Below are positions 1-7,730 of a stretch of DNA of 64,000 nt, piece by piece (the stretch's first letter is position 1; each line of letters starts with the position of its first letter). The notes below the pieces were generated by a model, which was not told the DNA's origin, did no database searches, and worked only from the letters and a program-made list of their open reading frames with translations. The DNA comes from Microscilla marina ATCC 23134. Its GTDB lineage: Bacteria > Bacteroidota > Bacteroidia > Cytophagales > Microscillaceae. Location: NCBI RefSeq assembly GCF_000169175.1, contig NZ_AAWS01000048.1, positions 1 through 64,000 on the forward strand, written 5' to 3'. Both the position numbers and the translations under genes were made by a program.

Positions 1-1
1 C

Positions 2-490
2 TCACCCGGCACGCAAAGGCTTGCTCAACGTCCCATCGTGAAAACCTACTTCCTGGATGCGCTCCAAACCACGATTTTGCATGTATGCCTGGGCTGCTTT
101 ACTTTGAGCAAACGACCTTTGGAAGTGAGCAAAAGCCGCCGTCATTGTCTTTACGCGCACTTTTTCAGACACCATAGGCTGCGCCTGTGCTGGAGCCGCA
201 GCCACTCCCCCACCAGTGGCACCTAACAGCGACTTACACTTCAAAATTGCCTCGTGTTTGCTCAACTTCTCCTGGTGCATCACAAAATCAATCACATCGA
301 TAGGCTTTCCGTGCACCTTGCAATTGCTGCTAAAGCAAAACACCGTGTCCGACTTCGGGAACATTTCCATACTCGGCTTTTTGTCATCGTGAAAAGGACA
401 ACACAGGCGGTTGCTTCCATTGACGCTTAAGCCGTAGTGGGCTAGAACGGTGGTGATGGAGAGATTTTGTTTAATATCTGAGATAGTCAT
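2..490 (-). CDS. CHC2 zinc-finger DNA primase-like protein (short)
   Basis: The 162-residue product carries a primase-type CHC2 zinc ribbon near its N-terminus: CCPFHDDKKPSM followed by FCFSSNCKVHGKPIDVIDFV, giving the Cys/His/Cys/Cys ligands. In primases this domain binds the template, and the TOPRIM domain that makes RNA primers follows it. Here a TGA at 2-4 ends the frame soon after the zinc finger, so no TOPRIM is present; it may lie beyond the window in another frame. The ATG at 490 is chosen because a good -7 element (524-531, minus strand) lies over the alternative start at 526. It diverges from the XRE gene at 637. Short CHC2 proteins are common on Bacteroidota plasmids and conjugative elements. 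Domain call firm; completeness uncertain. Confidence 0.75.
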   Translation of the reverse strand: MTISDIKQNLSITTVLAHYGLSVNGSNRLCCPFHDDKKPSMEMFPKSDTVFCFSSNCKVHGKPIDVIDFVMHQEKLSKHEAILKCKSLLGATGGGVAAAPAQAQPMVSEKVRVKTMTAAFAHFQRSFAQSKAAQAYMQNRGLERIQEVGFHDGTLSKPLRAG

Positions 491-510
491 AGTAAATTTT
501 TTTGTTGTAG

Positions 511-548
511 ATTTATACAATTGCAAACATATTTATAATTGTATAAAT
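511..548. promoter_or_regulatory. Perfect 12-bp inverted repeat, candidate operator
   Basis: ATTTATACAATT (511-522) and AATTGTATAAAT (537-548) are exact reverse complements separated by 14 bp. The site overlaps the predicted -7 element of the leftward primase-like gene and lies just upstream of the -33 element of the rightward XRE gene. The XRE protein is the natural candidate to bind it; that is inference. Confidence 0.6.
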
Positions 549-554
549 ATACAA
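524..554 (-). promoter_or_regulatory. Bacteroidota-type promoter of the primase-like gene
   Basis: On the minus strand TTG (552-554) and TATGTTTG (524-531) are 20 nt apart, matching TTTG/N19-20/TAnnTTTG of Bacteroidota sigma factors. It predicts a transcript start near 517 and supports translation from 490. Confidence 0.5.
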
Positions 555-581
555 CTAAAGAAAAAGGTAAAACAAATAATA

Positions 582-612
582 TTGCATAGTAAGACACTAA
601 AAAGTAAATTTG
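582..612 (+). promoter_or_regulatory. Bacteroidota-type promoter of the XRE gene
   Basis: TTG (582-584) and TAAATTTG (605-612) are separated by 20 nt, 24 bp before the ATG at 637. Confidence 0.5.
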
Positions 613-636
613 TAGTATAAATAAGCTATTAACACT

Positions 637-999
637 ATGGATTTTGCGAAAAAACTAAAAGATATAAGAAGTAAAAAAAGCCTTTCACAGAAAGAAGTGG
701 CTCTAAGCGTTGGCATTGATCGCGGGCAATATTCGAGGTTTGAGAATGGTAAGGCTGAACCATCTCTAGCAACAATTAAGAAAATAGCACAGGCTTTAAA
801 TGTTAAATTGTCAGACTTATTTGCAGAAAATGATGAGCTTGATATTGATTCTTATGACAAAACACTGGTAGAAAAAATACAGTTGATTGAAGAATTAGAT
901 GAGGCGCAAAAACAGTCCTTGTACACAATGATTGATACTGCGGTGGCTCACAAACGCCTAAAGGATACATTAGCAAATGCAATCAACTTAGCCTCATAA
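637..999 (+). CDS. XRE-family transcriptional regulator
   Basis: The product is 120 residues. An HTH_3 fold covers about residues 6-60, with SQKEVALSVGIDRGQYSRFE as the helix-turn-helix and SLATIKKIAQALNVKLSDLF as the typical helix 4-5. The remainder is a short charged helix, probably for dimerisation. It is divergent from the primase-like gene across a perfect inverted repeat, the usual layout of an autoregulating repressor that also controls its neighbour. No peptidase or metal-binding part is visible. The family is confident; the target is inferred from position. Confidence 0.85.
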   Translation: MDFAKKLKDIRSKKSLSQKEVALSVGIDRGQYSRFENGKAEPSLATIKKIAQALNVKLSDLFAENDELDIDSYDKTLVEKIQLIEELDEAQKQSLYTMIDTAVAHKRLKDTLANAINLAS

Positions 1000-1008
1000 G
1001 AAACAAAA

Positions 1009-1035
1009 AACCCTGCACTAAACTAGCACAGGGTT
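1009..1035. terminator. Hairpin between convergent genes
   Basis: AACCCTG / CAGGGTT arms with an inner CTA/TAG pair and a 2-nt mismatch. It lies just after the XRE stop. The run of T is on the minus-strand side (A-run at 1005-1010), so it may act in both directions and back up the hairpin at 1145. Confidence 0.5.
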
Positions 1036-1144
1036 ACACTTTAACAGATGACTATCCCAAATCGTCTGTCTTGCAAAAGTACAGACAATCATATACTTTC
1101 GCAACTCATAAACTCCTATCTTTCAGGTTCATAAGAAATAAAAA

Positions 1145-1172
1145 AGCCTGACTCAAGTGAATGAATCAGGCT
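1145..1172 (-). terminator. Terminator of the SUMF1-like gene and upstream operon
   Basis: AGCCTGA / TCAGGCT arms, with inner TCA/TGA pairing, followed on the minus strand by a run of six T. It lies 31 bp after the stop codon at 1203. Confidence 0.65.
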
Positions 1173-1202
1173 GTATATTTATTGGGATAAACCAAGCCAG
1201 GA

Positions 1203-2081
1203 TTAATCAGCCTCCCTTACCACCCTAATACCAAGAATTGGCTTAGTCTCATATGTAAATGCTTGCATTCTATAAAAAACAGAACAAACCATTGGCAAAT
1301 CTCTCCAAGAGCCTCCACGAACAACTTTAAGTGCTCCAAACCTCTTATCAATAACCTTATTCACGGGGTTTCGTTTTGCGCTTCTTTCATAATAGTCATC
1401 ATCAAACCAATCTTCACACCATTCACCTACATTTCCACTCATGTCATAGATACCCAATTCATTACCTTTTTTTAACCCTACTTCGTTTTGCTGGTCATCA
1501 TCCCCTCCTACGTATAAAGCCGTTTTATCATGCCAGGAGACTTCTTCTGCATTGTTGCTACCCGCAAACAAATAACCTCGGCTTTTGACCCCACCCCGTG
1601 CTGCATACTCCCATTCCGCTTCGGTAGGCAAGCGATATTTCTTTTTTGTTGTATTGCTTAACCAGGCACAATAAGCTTTTGCTCCATCAAATGAAACTCT
1701 AGTAACTGGGTACCTTTCTGCACCCTTTATTACATAAAAACGCTTATTTGAGTATTTAATACTTGAATACTTATGTTTGATATTGATAAGGCTGTCTAAA
1801 AACCAAGTGCATTCTCCGTTATTAAGAAAAAGGACAAAATCTTGGTTAGTAATTTCAAATTTACTGATATAATAGCTGTCAAGTAAAACTTTGTGGGTAG
1901 GCTTGGCATCGGGCGCAAAGCGTGGACTTCCCATGTTAAATGCCCCTCCCTTTACAAAAACCATTTCTGGAGTACGAAAATCATTTTTCTGGGAGTAGAC
2001 AAAGCCTGCAGTTCCCAAAGATACCAGAAACGTTGAACACATTATTTGAAAAAATAAGATCAGATATTTTTTTGTAGCCAT
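1203..2081 (-). CDS. SUMF1/FGE-fold secreted or membrane-anchored protein
   Basis: The 292-residue protein has a hydrophobic N-terminal segment (about residues 5-28) and then a complete formylglycine-generating-enzyme fold: FVKGGAFNMGS, PVTRVSFDGAKAYCAWLS, RLPTEAEWEYAARGG, MSGNVGEWCEDWFDDDYY and KVVRGGSW. The C-terminal Cys pair that catalyses sulfatase Cys oxidation in true FGE is not seen; one Cys occurs after the RGGSW motif. It is therefore more likely a structural or ligand-binding SUMF1 domain of the sort seen in GldJ/GldK-like and other Bacteroidota surface proteins. It starts 84 bp after the RHS C-terminal frame and probably shares its transcript. In polymorphic-toxin loci the gene after the tip is often the immunity gene; that reading is speculative here. 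Confidence 0.8.
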   Translation of the reverse strand: MATKKYLILFFQIMCSTFLVSLGTAGFVYSQKNDFRTPEMVFVKGGAFNMGSPRFAPDAKPTHKVLLDSYYISKFEITNQDFVLFLNNGECTWFLDSLINIKHKYSSIKYSNKRFYVIKGAERYPVTRVSFDGAKAYCAWLSNTTKKKYRLPTEAEWEYAARGGVKSRGYLFAGSNNAEEVSWHDKTALYVGGDDDQQNEVGLKKGNELGIYDMSGNVGEWCEDWFDDDYYERSAKRNPVNKVIDKRFGALKVVRGGSWRDLPMVCSVFYRMQAFTYETKPILGIRVVREAD

Positions 2082-2165
2082 CTAATTATAAATATTTAAT
2101 TTTTGTTAATGCACAGGTTTTCTCTATAAAAAACCTGTGTTAAGGCGTATTGTATGGGTTGAAAG

Positions 2166-5100
2166 CTATTTATCAGGCAATATAAATGATTTTACTTTGT
2201 CACCCCTAATGATATTAAGCCCCTTTAATACAAGGTCAGTATACCCCAGTATGGGAGCAAGTGCACCTGCAAGAGAATACCCAAAATCAAAGTATGGATT
2301 ATTATCTCCGCCATAAGTTCCAACTAGTGCCTTTCCCATGCTGGTTTTTTCAGATATAAAAGCTCTAGAATTTCTTCTAATAAAACCTGTATAACGCAAA
2401 ATTAAGTTTTTCATGGGTTGATCAATCTGACCAGCAAAGGCAGCCCTATCAAGCCAACCTTTAAACGTATACTTACTTTGCGATAACTTGCTTAGTCGCT
2501 TAAAAGGACGAGGTGAACCTTTGCTATTATTATACTGGGAAGGATAGTTGTAATGTTTAGAATCCCCTTCAAGCGTGGCTCTCCTGTTAATTATCCCTTT
2601 GTCATTAAGAGTTATAAGCAGCCTACGAATCCTTACAATTTCTTGGCGACGTATGTGTCCGCTGGGGGTTTTGACAGATTGTAAGCTCCTGCTTAACGAC
2701 CAAACAATAAGTGTATGCCTTGTTTGAGGAGAATTTTTATTTTCTACATACTCAATGTATTTATCTATTATTCTTTCTCTCACAAAGGGGTTTCCTTCCG
2801 ATGAATTATTTCCTACTCCATTTCTCGAAGGCCACCTACCATGTTGTGCATCCAACATCGCATCTTGAGCTCTTCCCTGCGCTTCGTTTTCTTTAGTCCA
2901 ATCATCCAGGCGCTTTTGTTCAATGGCATCATCACCTTCAGGAGCTAAGCCAGTAGGGTCATTTAATGAAATAGAATTATTAAAAGCGTATTGATAAGGG
3001 GTAATACTAGGCATCAAGGGGGCTAGTTCGTCTATTCCGTGGAAGCGTCCTAGCTGCGCGTCATATCTTCGGTATATCGTCTCATGCCAGTTCAACTCAA
3101 AGCTTTTCTCAAGCTCAGTCCCCGCATTATATTGATACCTATGCTCAGGCTTACCCTGCTTCTCAATCCCTCGCAGGTTCATTCCAAACGGATAATAATG
3201 ATTCTCCTGTACAATCAGTTGCGGGGTATGCTCCACCACCATATCATCAAAGAATACTTCCTGGTCGCTTTCATTGGCGACGAAGGCTTGTAAGTATCCC
3301 CTTTCGGTAGCAGTATACGTTAGTTCCAGGTCTTGCCATTGTCCGGCGCCTGGGCTCAGATGAGCAATTTGTAACGAGGCGGTAACGGGCGTACCGTCTT
3401 TTTTATAAAATACCAATTTTAAGTAACCACTTGGTACCGTGGCGTTCGGGTTATTACCCCCGTTGTTAGGCGTAATACTCAGCCCTAAATTCAGTAGAAA
3501 AGGCGTGTTTTCTGTAGAGATTTCACCACTGTTTGAGTGGCCGTTTACTTGTCCCAGGGTCAGCCCCCAGTTCACCGCATTGCTATGGGTCACCGAACCC
3601 CCGGCGTAATAACCCTTCACTTTCACTTTTACCACATCGCCTTTGCTTACTTCCAGGTTGCGCAACATTCCTAGCGGCTCGGTGCTCGTTAGTTTGGCTA
3701 CATGGTTGCTGGCGCTCGTCGGATCAGAAGAAATAATAACTTCTTTGTATTCGAAACCTTGCTGTTTATCGGTGGTAACATCTTCTAAATCAGCCCGGTA
3801 AATTTTCTTTTCTCCTTCCCTGAAAGCTACCCTCAAGTTACCTAAATGGTCTTTGTAATGATACTCATACACAAAGCCCGCGTTTCCGTCCAAAGTACCA
3901 GGTGCCAAAGCACGCCCTTCGGCAGTATGAACAAATTGCAATTCGTCGTTTTCGTAGACAAAACTCCCTATGTAATCGGTGCGGCTCGTTTGCGCGCCCG
4001 TGCTGTCAATGACTACCTTATTGAGTTTGATTCCAGCAGCATCATAAGTATAGACGATTTGCTGGTTTTTCTCAAAATTGATAATCGTAGGCAAATTTAA
4101 ATAATTATAGACAATACTCGCTATTTTTTTGTTTTTATCTTCCACCAGGTTCCCGTTGGCGTCATAAATATAGTCGGGGTCTTGAGCGGTAGCGGTGTGT
4201 CCATCTCTAAAGTCTCCGGCTACGCCGGTGTTTTGGCTGTCTTCGGCATCGGCTACTCCCAACAATTGATTGCCCGCATAGGTATAGCTTAGGTCGTCAA
4301 TGGTACCAAACACCATTGCCAGGTTGAGTTTACGCTCCAGCAAACCCTGGCGCTTAAGGCTCAGAATGTTGCCATTCAAGTCATAAGTCAGGTTGTTTAC
4401 ATCATACCGCCCGTTTTCTGCGGCGTTCGAAGAGGTATAACTGGCCGTTTTCAATCGGTTGAGCCCATCGTAGGTATAGTCATACTGGCGCTGCACCTGG
4501 TCTATGCTGCTTTGCCACACCATTCGCCCAATGTTGCCATTGAGGTAGTTTTGGGTGGCACCCTGGTCATATTTCAGTTCAAACCCAAAAATATCGCCGT
4601 CTACGCTGTGGGTGCTCAGGGTAGCATCGTTGAGGTGGGTCATCCAACCCCTGATGTTGTAACGAAAGTTGAGGGTTTGCAAAGCCTCAGTTGTCTGTTG
4701 TTTTTTTCCCAGCTTTTTGGTGATCAACTGCCCTATTTCGTTGTAAGCCAGCTTGCTTACCTGAGTCACCGAAGCCGTGGCAGGTTGGGCATTCGCCAAG
4801 GCTTCAGCCGTGGCGGCATCACGGTAAGTATAACCATTGGCAATGTCCTGGTAGGTTTCCAATACCCGGCCCGCGTGGTCGTATTTGGTCCACTGGGTCA
4901 CATAATAAGTAGCCGCCGGACTGGTGGTTTGGTGTTTTACTACACTTTGCAACACTTTGCCATCAAAGGCATACTGGGTCATGGTCAGGTCACGACCATT
5001 TTTGTTGTTGTCGGCAATGGTTTGCAATACCCGCCCCCGGGCATCATAATAGCTGACCGTAGTCAACCATCCGGTGCGTTCGCCGTAGGCATCCAGCACC

Positions 5101-5246
5101 GCAGTTTTGGTAGCAGTTACCTGCCCTGTTACCTGGTAGTTTACGGGCTCGGTCGCCAAGCGGGCATCCAACCCGGCTATTGAGTAGTCGTAGGCAGTCT
5201 GGCCGTTTTTCCAGGCATAGTTGTCATAATAAGTCACCGAGTGCAC
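2166..5246 (-). CDS. RHS/YD-repeat protein, C-terminal part with variable tip
   Basis: The 1,026-residue frame contains YD-type repeats (YDGLNRLKTASY, YDANGNLVEDKNKK, YDAAGIKLNKVV) to about residue 680, then the RHS-associated core at about 690-770 (YYPFGMNLRGIE, YRRYDAQLGRFHGIDELAP, YAFNNSISLNDPTGL). After the core is a tip of about 260 residues that I do not recognise, visibly richer in A+T than the rest. In RHS proteins the barrel encloses such a tip, frequently a toxin. The apparent GTG start at 5246 is not a real start: coding similarity continues upstream in other frames (residues such as KFDLAGTHGYTNVSFPN in this frame to about 5330), so this is the 3' part of a larger gene that began at 9344 and has suffered frameshifts. 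Confidence 0.75.
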   Translation of the reverse strand: MHSVTYYDNYAWKNGQTAYDYSIAGLDARLATEPVNYQVTGQVTATKTAVLDAYGERTGWLTTVSYYDARGRVLQTIADNNKNGRDLTMTQYAFDGKVLQSVVKHQTTSPAATYYVTQWTKYDHAGRVLETYQDIANGYTYRDAATAEALANAQPATASVTQVSKLAYNEIGQLITKKLGKKQQTTEALQTLNFRYNIRGWMTHLNDATLSTHSVDGDIFGFELKYDQGATQNYLNGNIGRMVWQSSIDQVQRQYDYTYDGLNRLKTASYTSSNAAENGRYDVNNLTYDLNGNILSLKRQGLLERKLNLAMVFGTIDDLSYTYAGNQLLGVADAEDSQNTGVAGDFRDGHTATAQDPDYIYDANGNLVEDKNKKIASIVYNYLNLPTIINFEKNQQIVYTYDAAGIKLNKVVIDSTGAQTSRTDYIGSFVYENDELQFVHTAEGRALAPGTLDGNAGFVYEYHYKDHLGNLRVAFREGEKKIYRADLEDVTTDKQQGFEYKEVIISSDPTSASNHVAKLTSTEPLGMLRNLEVSKGDVVKVKVKGYYAGGSVTHSNAVNWGLTLGQVNGHSNSGEISTENTPFLLNLGLSITPNNGGNNPNATVPSGYLKLVFYKKDGTPVTASLQIAHLSPGAGQWQDLELTYTATERGYLQAFVANESDQEVFFDDMVVEHTPQLIVQENHYYPFGMNLRGIEKQGKPEHRYQYNAGTELEKSFELNWHETIYRRYDAQLGRFHGIDELAPLMPSITPYQYAFNNSISLNDPTGLAPEGDDAIEQKRLDDWTKENEAQGRAQDAMLDAQHGRWPSRNGVGNNSSEGNPFVRERIIDKYIEYVENKNSPQTRHTLIVWSLSRSLQSVKTPSGHIRRQEIVRIRRLLITLNDKGIINRRATLEGDSKHYNYPSQYNNSKGSPRPFKRLSKLSQSKYTFKGWLDRAAFAGQIDQPMKNLILRYTGFIRRNSRAFISEKTSMGKALVGTYGGDNNPYFDFGYSLAGALAPILGYTDLVLKGLNIIRGDKVKSFILPDK

Positions 5247-5301
5247 ATCCAGGGCGGTGTTCGGGAAGCTTACATTGGTATACCCATGGGTGCCCGCCAG
5301 G

Positions 5302-7623
5302 TCAAATTTTTCGTGGCTGGCGTATCCAGGGCTGCCAATTGGGCATCCAGGGCGTTTGTAGCGCCAAACGGGTTTGGGTGCTGGTGTACATGCCCGTCAT
5401 CACAGGGCGGTTGAGCTGGTCATACTTGGTAAAACTCCACTTGCCCAGGTGGCGTTGGTTGGCATCTTGCGAAAGCACCAAACGGTCGCGTTTGTCATAC
5501 ACCATCATTACCTTGCCTGCCCCAGGCACTTCTTTGCTGATGAGTCGCCCCCGGGCATCGTAATAATAACGGTACCAAAGCTTGTCCAGCTGAGCATCAA
5601 CCGCGGCAAAGTCCCAATTGGCCTCATCCAATGCTTTGACTGCCGCTGGAGGCAATACATAACTCAACTGACCAAAGTCGTTGTATACATAATAAGTTTG
5701 TGCCCAGGTGTGGGCGTCTACCCTGGCGCGTTTGAGTATGACTTGTCCCGACTTGTTTTTAAACTCTTCGGTTTGCTTGCCATCTTCATCGGTCACCCTT
5801 ACCCGGCTGAGTTGCCCAGCCGCATAAAACCCTGCTACAGCAGGCTTGTTTTGGTCACTTTCTTTGATCTCAAAGGTAATGGCGGGGTCGGTATCGGCAA
5901 TGCTAAAGCCCTCGCTTAGTACTATCTTGGGTTCTGCCTGATAATGGGTAACTGGTTGCCCATTGCTTTTGGTTTGGAGAGTGGACAGGGTCAATTCGCC
6001 TGGGCGAACCGTTACCTCCGCATTTGCCAACGCATTATTTACCTCCAACAACCTTACTTTGTCAAAAGATGCCGTGCTTGCCTGGTGGGGGTCAGGATTG
6101 GTCCACAAATCGGTGGTCACCCCTTTGCCCGCGCCTACCCAGCTATTGCCGGGGGCGTATTGTGCAAATGCTCGGTTGAGCGGTGAAGCCTCAAAAGTAG
6201 TCAGCGCGTAAGGCTTGCTGGTAGTGACTCGGTTGCCTCCGGCCCCATCGGCATAAAAACTTTCAATGGCGGTAATGGCATTGGGTTTAAAACCCTTCAG
6301 GTTTTCGCTAGAGGTATAGGGCAAATGGGTAAGCGGGGTACGACTTATTTCATCGTATACTACAGCCTTTACCACATCGGCTCCGCCCGGCGAAGTTTGT
6401 TGGCTCAGGCTTTGGATGGGTCTGCCCAAACCATCTAAATATACTTTGTCCCAAAAAGTTTGGCGATTGGTGACTGACAAGGCATCCAGGTTGGCCTGAT
6501 TGGTTTCTTTTACCCGCAGGGTTTGTACCCCAGTAATGTTCAGGTCAGCCTCGGTTACATTGGCATAGGTGGGCATAATGCGCACCGGAATGGCCAGCTT
6601 TTCGCCCACACAACCCACTTTGTCGTTTTTGAGTGCCACATACATTACCTGGGTTTGGGTAAAATTGGCGGCATAGGTAGCGGTGTTGTTATCTGCCACC
6701 AGGCTGTGGTCGTCCTGGCTGGTATACCACACATACTCCTGTCCGGCTTGTGCCCCAGCCACGGTGAGGGTTTTCTGCCCGGCTTTTTCTATGCCCAAAG
6801 GCGCCCCTACCAGGGTAGGCTTGGGCAAACCAGTATAGGCTTCTACCAAAAAAGCAGTTTTGGGGCTTTCGCAACCGCCATGCGACAAAGAAACATAGTA
6901 AGTAGTGGTAGTGCTCAGCTTTTCGGTGAGTAAATAAGGTTTGCTGCCCACTTGTATGGGCGTGCTGTTGGGGTCGTCTTTGTACCAACGTACTATACCT
7001 GCCGTATTAGAGCTGCCCGTAGCCCTTAACAAGGTAGTAGAAGCGTTGCACAACAATGGGGCATCGGCTGCTACACCAGGCGCCAAAGGCACCAATAATG
7101 GGGTAACCGTAGTTTTGGGGCTGGTCATTACACAACCTTCGCCTATAGATGCCTCTGCCCATACTTCGTAATTGGTGTCTGATAAAAAACTATAGGTAAG
7201 GCTTGCCATATCTCCAGGGGTAGTAGAGATGGCGTTTGTGTCGCTTACTGGTCTTCTTTTCCAAACAAAAGAGGTAACGCCTCCGGGCAACCAAGGCAAA
7301 GTTACGCTTGTACTCTTATTTTTGCAAGAAGCCCCCAACAACACCGGGGAGGGCAAACTATTGCCCCCTATTACCAAACCTTCGCTCAAACAAGTAGGGG
7401 CTGTTTCCAGGTGTAACACATAGCGATTGAGGTGGTTGATAGGTGGCAAGTTACTAAAAACCCCGGTGCTGCTGGTGAAGGTTTCTTTGGTCACCCAATG
7501 CCTTACCGTGATGATATTAGTGAATAAAGAATCCTCCTGGTGTTTGAGGTGATAAATGACGCCAGACTCAGGGTTGTTAACCATGAGGTTTTGTCCACAG
7601 TTGGTAATGGTCAGGTCGCGCAC
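5302..7623 (-). CDS. RHS-type secreted protein, middle part (DUF6443-like and YD repeats)
   Basis: The 773-residue frame begins with Ig/PKD-like beta-domains (to about residue 340), followed by a DUF6443-like segment (VTNRQTFWDKVYLDGLGRP, then VKAVVYDEISRTPLTHLPY) and the first YD-repeat units (YYYDARGRLISKEVPG, MMVYDKRDRLVLSQD, FTKYDQLNRPVMTGMY). It ends in an out-of-frame tail (about residues 757-773) at 5302. In an alternative frame the same bases read naturally as ALDAQLAALD, so one or more indels separate it from the next frame. Its nominal GTG start at 7623 is artificial: the same frame reads back to about 7690 (SHQFTASAAINPLS). Either a sequence error or real decay split the gene. Confidence 0.7.
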   Translation of the reverse strand: MRDLTITNCGQNLMVNNPESGVIYHLKHQEDSLFTNIITVRHWVTKETFTSSTGVFSNLPPINHLNRYVLHLETAPTCLSEGLVIGGNSLPSPVLLGASCKNKSTSVTLPWLPGGVTSFVWKRRPVSDTNAISTTPGDMASLTYSFLSDTNYEVWAEASIGEGCVMTSPKTTVTPLLVPLAPGVAADAPLLCNASTTLLRATGSSNTAGIVRWYKDDPNSTPIQVGSKPYLLTEKLSTTTTYYVSLSHGGCESPKTAFLVEAYTGLPKPTLVGAPLGIEKAGQKTLTVAGAQAGQEYVWYTSQDDHSLVADNNTATYAANFTQTQVMYVALKNDKVGCVGEKLAIPVRIMPTYANVTEADLNITGVQTLRVKETNQANLDALSVTNRQTFWDKVYLDGLGRPIQSLSQQTSPGGADVVKAVVYDEISRTPLTHLPYTSSENLKGFKPNAITAIESFYADGAGGNRVTTSKPYALTTFEASPLNRAFAQYAPGNSWVGAGKGVTTDLWTNPDPHQASTASFDKVRLLEVNNALANAEVTVRPGELTLSTLQTKSNGQPVTHYQAEPKIVLSEGFSIADTDPAITFEIKESDQNKPAVAGFYAAGQLSRVRVTDEDGKQTEEFKNKSGQVILKRARVDAHTWAQTYYVYNDFGQLSYVLPPAAVKALDEANWDFAAVDAQLDKLWYRYYYDARGRLISKEVPGAGKVMMVYDKRDRLVLSQDANQRHLGKWSFTKYDQLNRPVMTGMYTSTQTRLALQTPWMPNWQPWIRQPRKI

Positions 7624-7730
7624 ACTCAGTGGGTTGATGGCGGCACTCGCGGTAAATTGGTGTGATACTAGGGCTTATGCACCCAGTATGTGCGTCTTTG
7701 AACCTGACCGATATGGTAGTAGTACTGCTT

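Noticed and set aside
1203-2081. True formylglycine-generating enzyme
   Set aside because: The catalytic C-terminal Cys pair is not present, though the fold motifs are.
4512-5183. Plus-strand 223-codon frame opposite the RHS gene
   Set aside because: It is the reverse-frame shadow of the YD-repeat coding region, whose strand shows clear family motifs.
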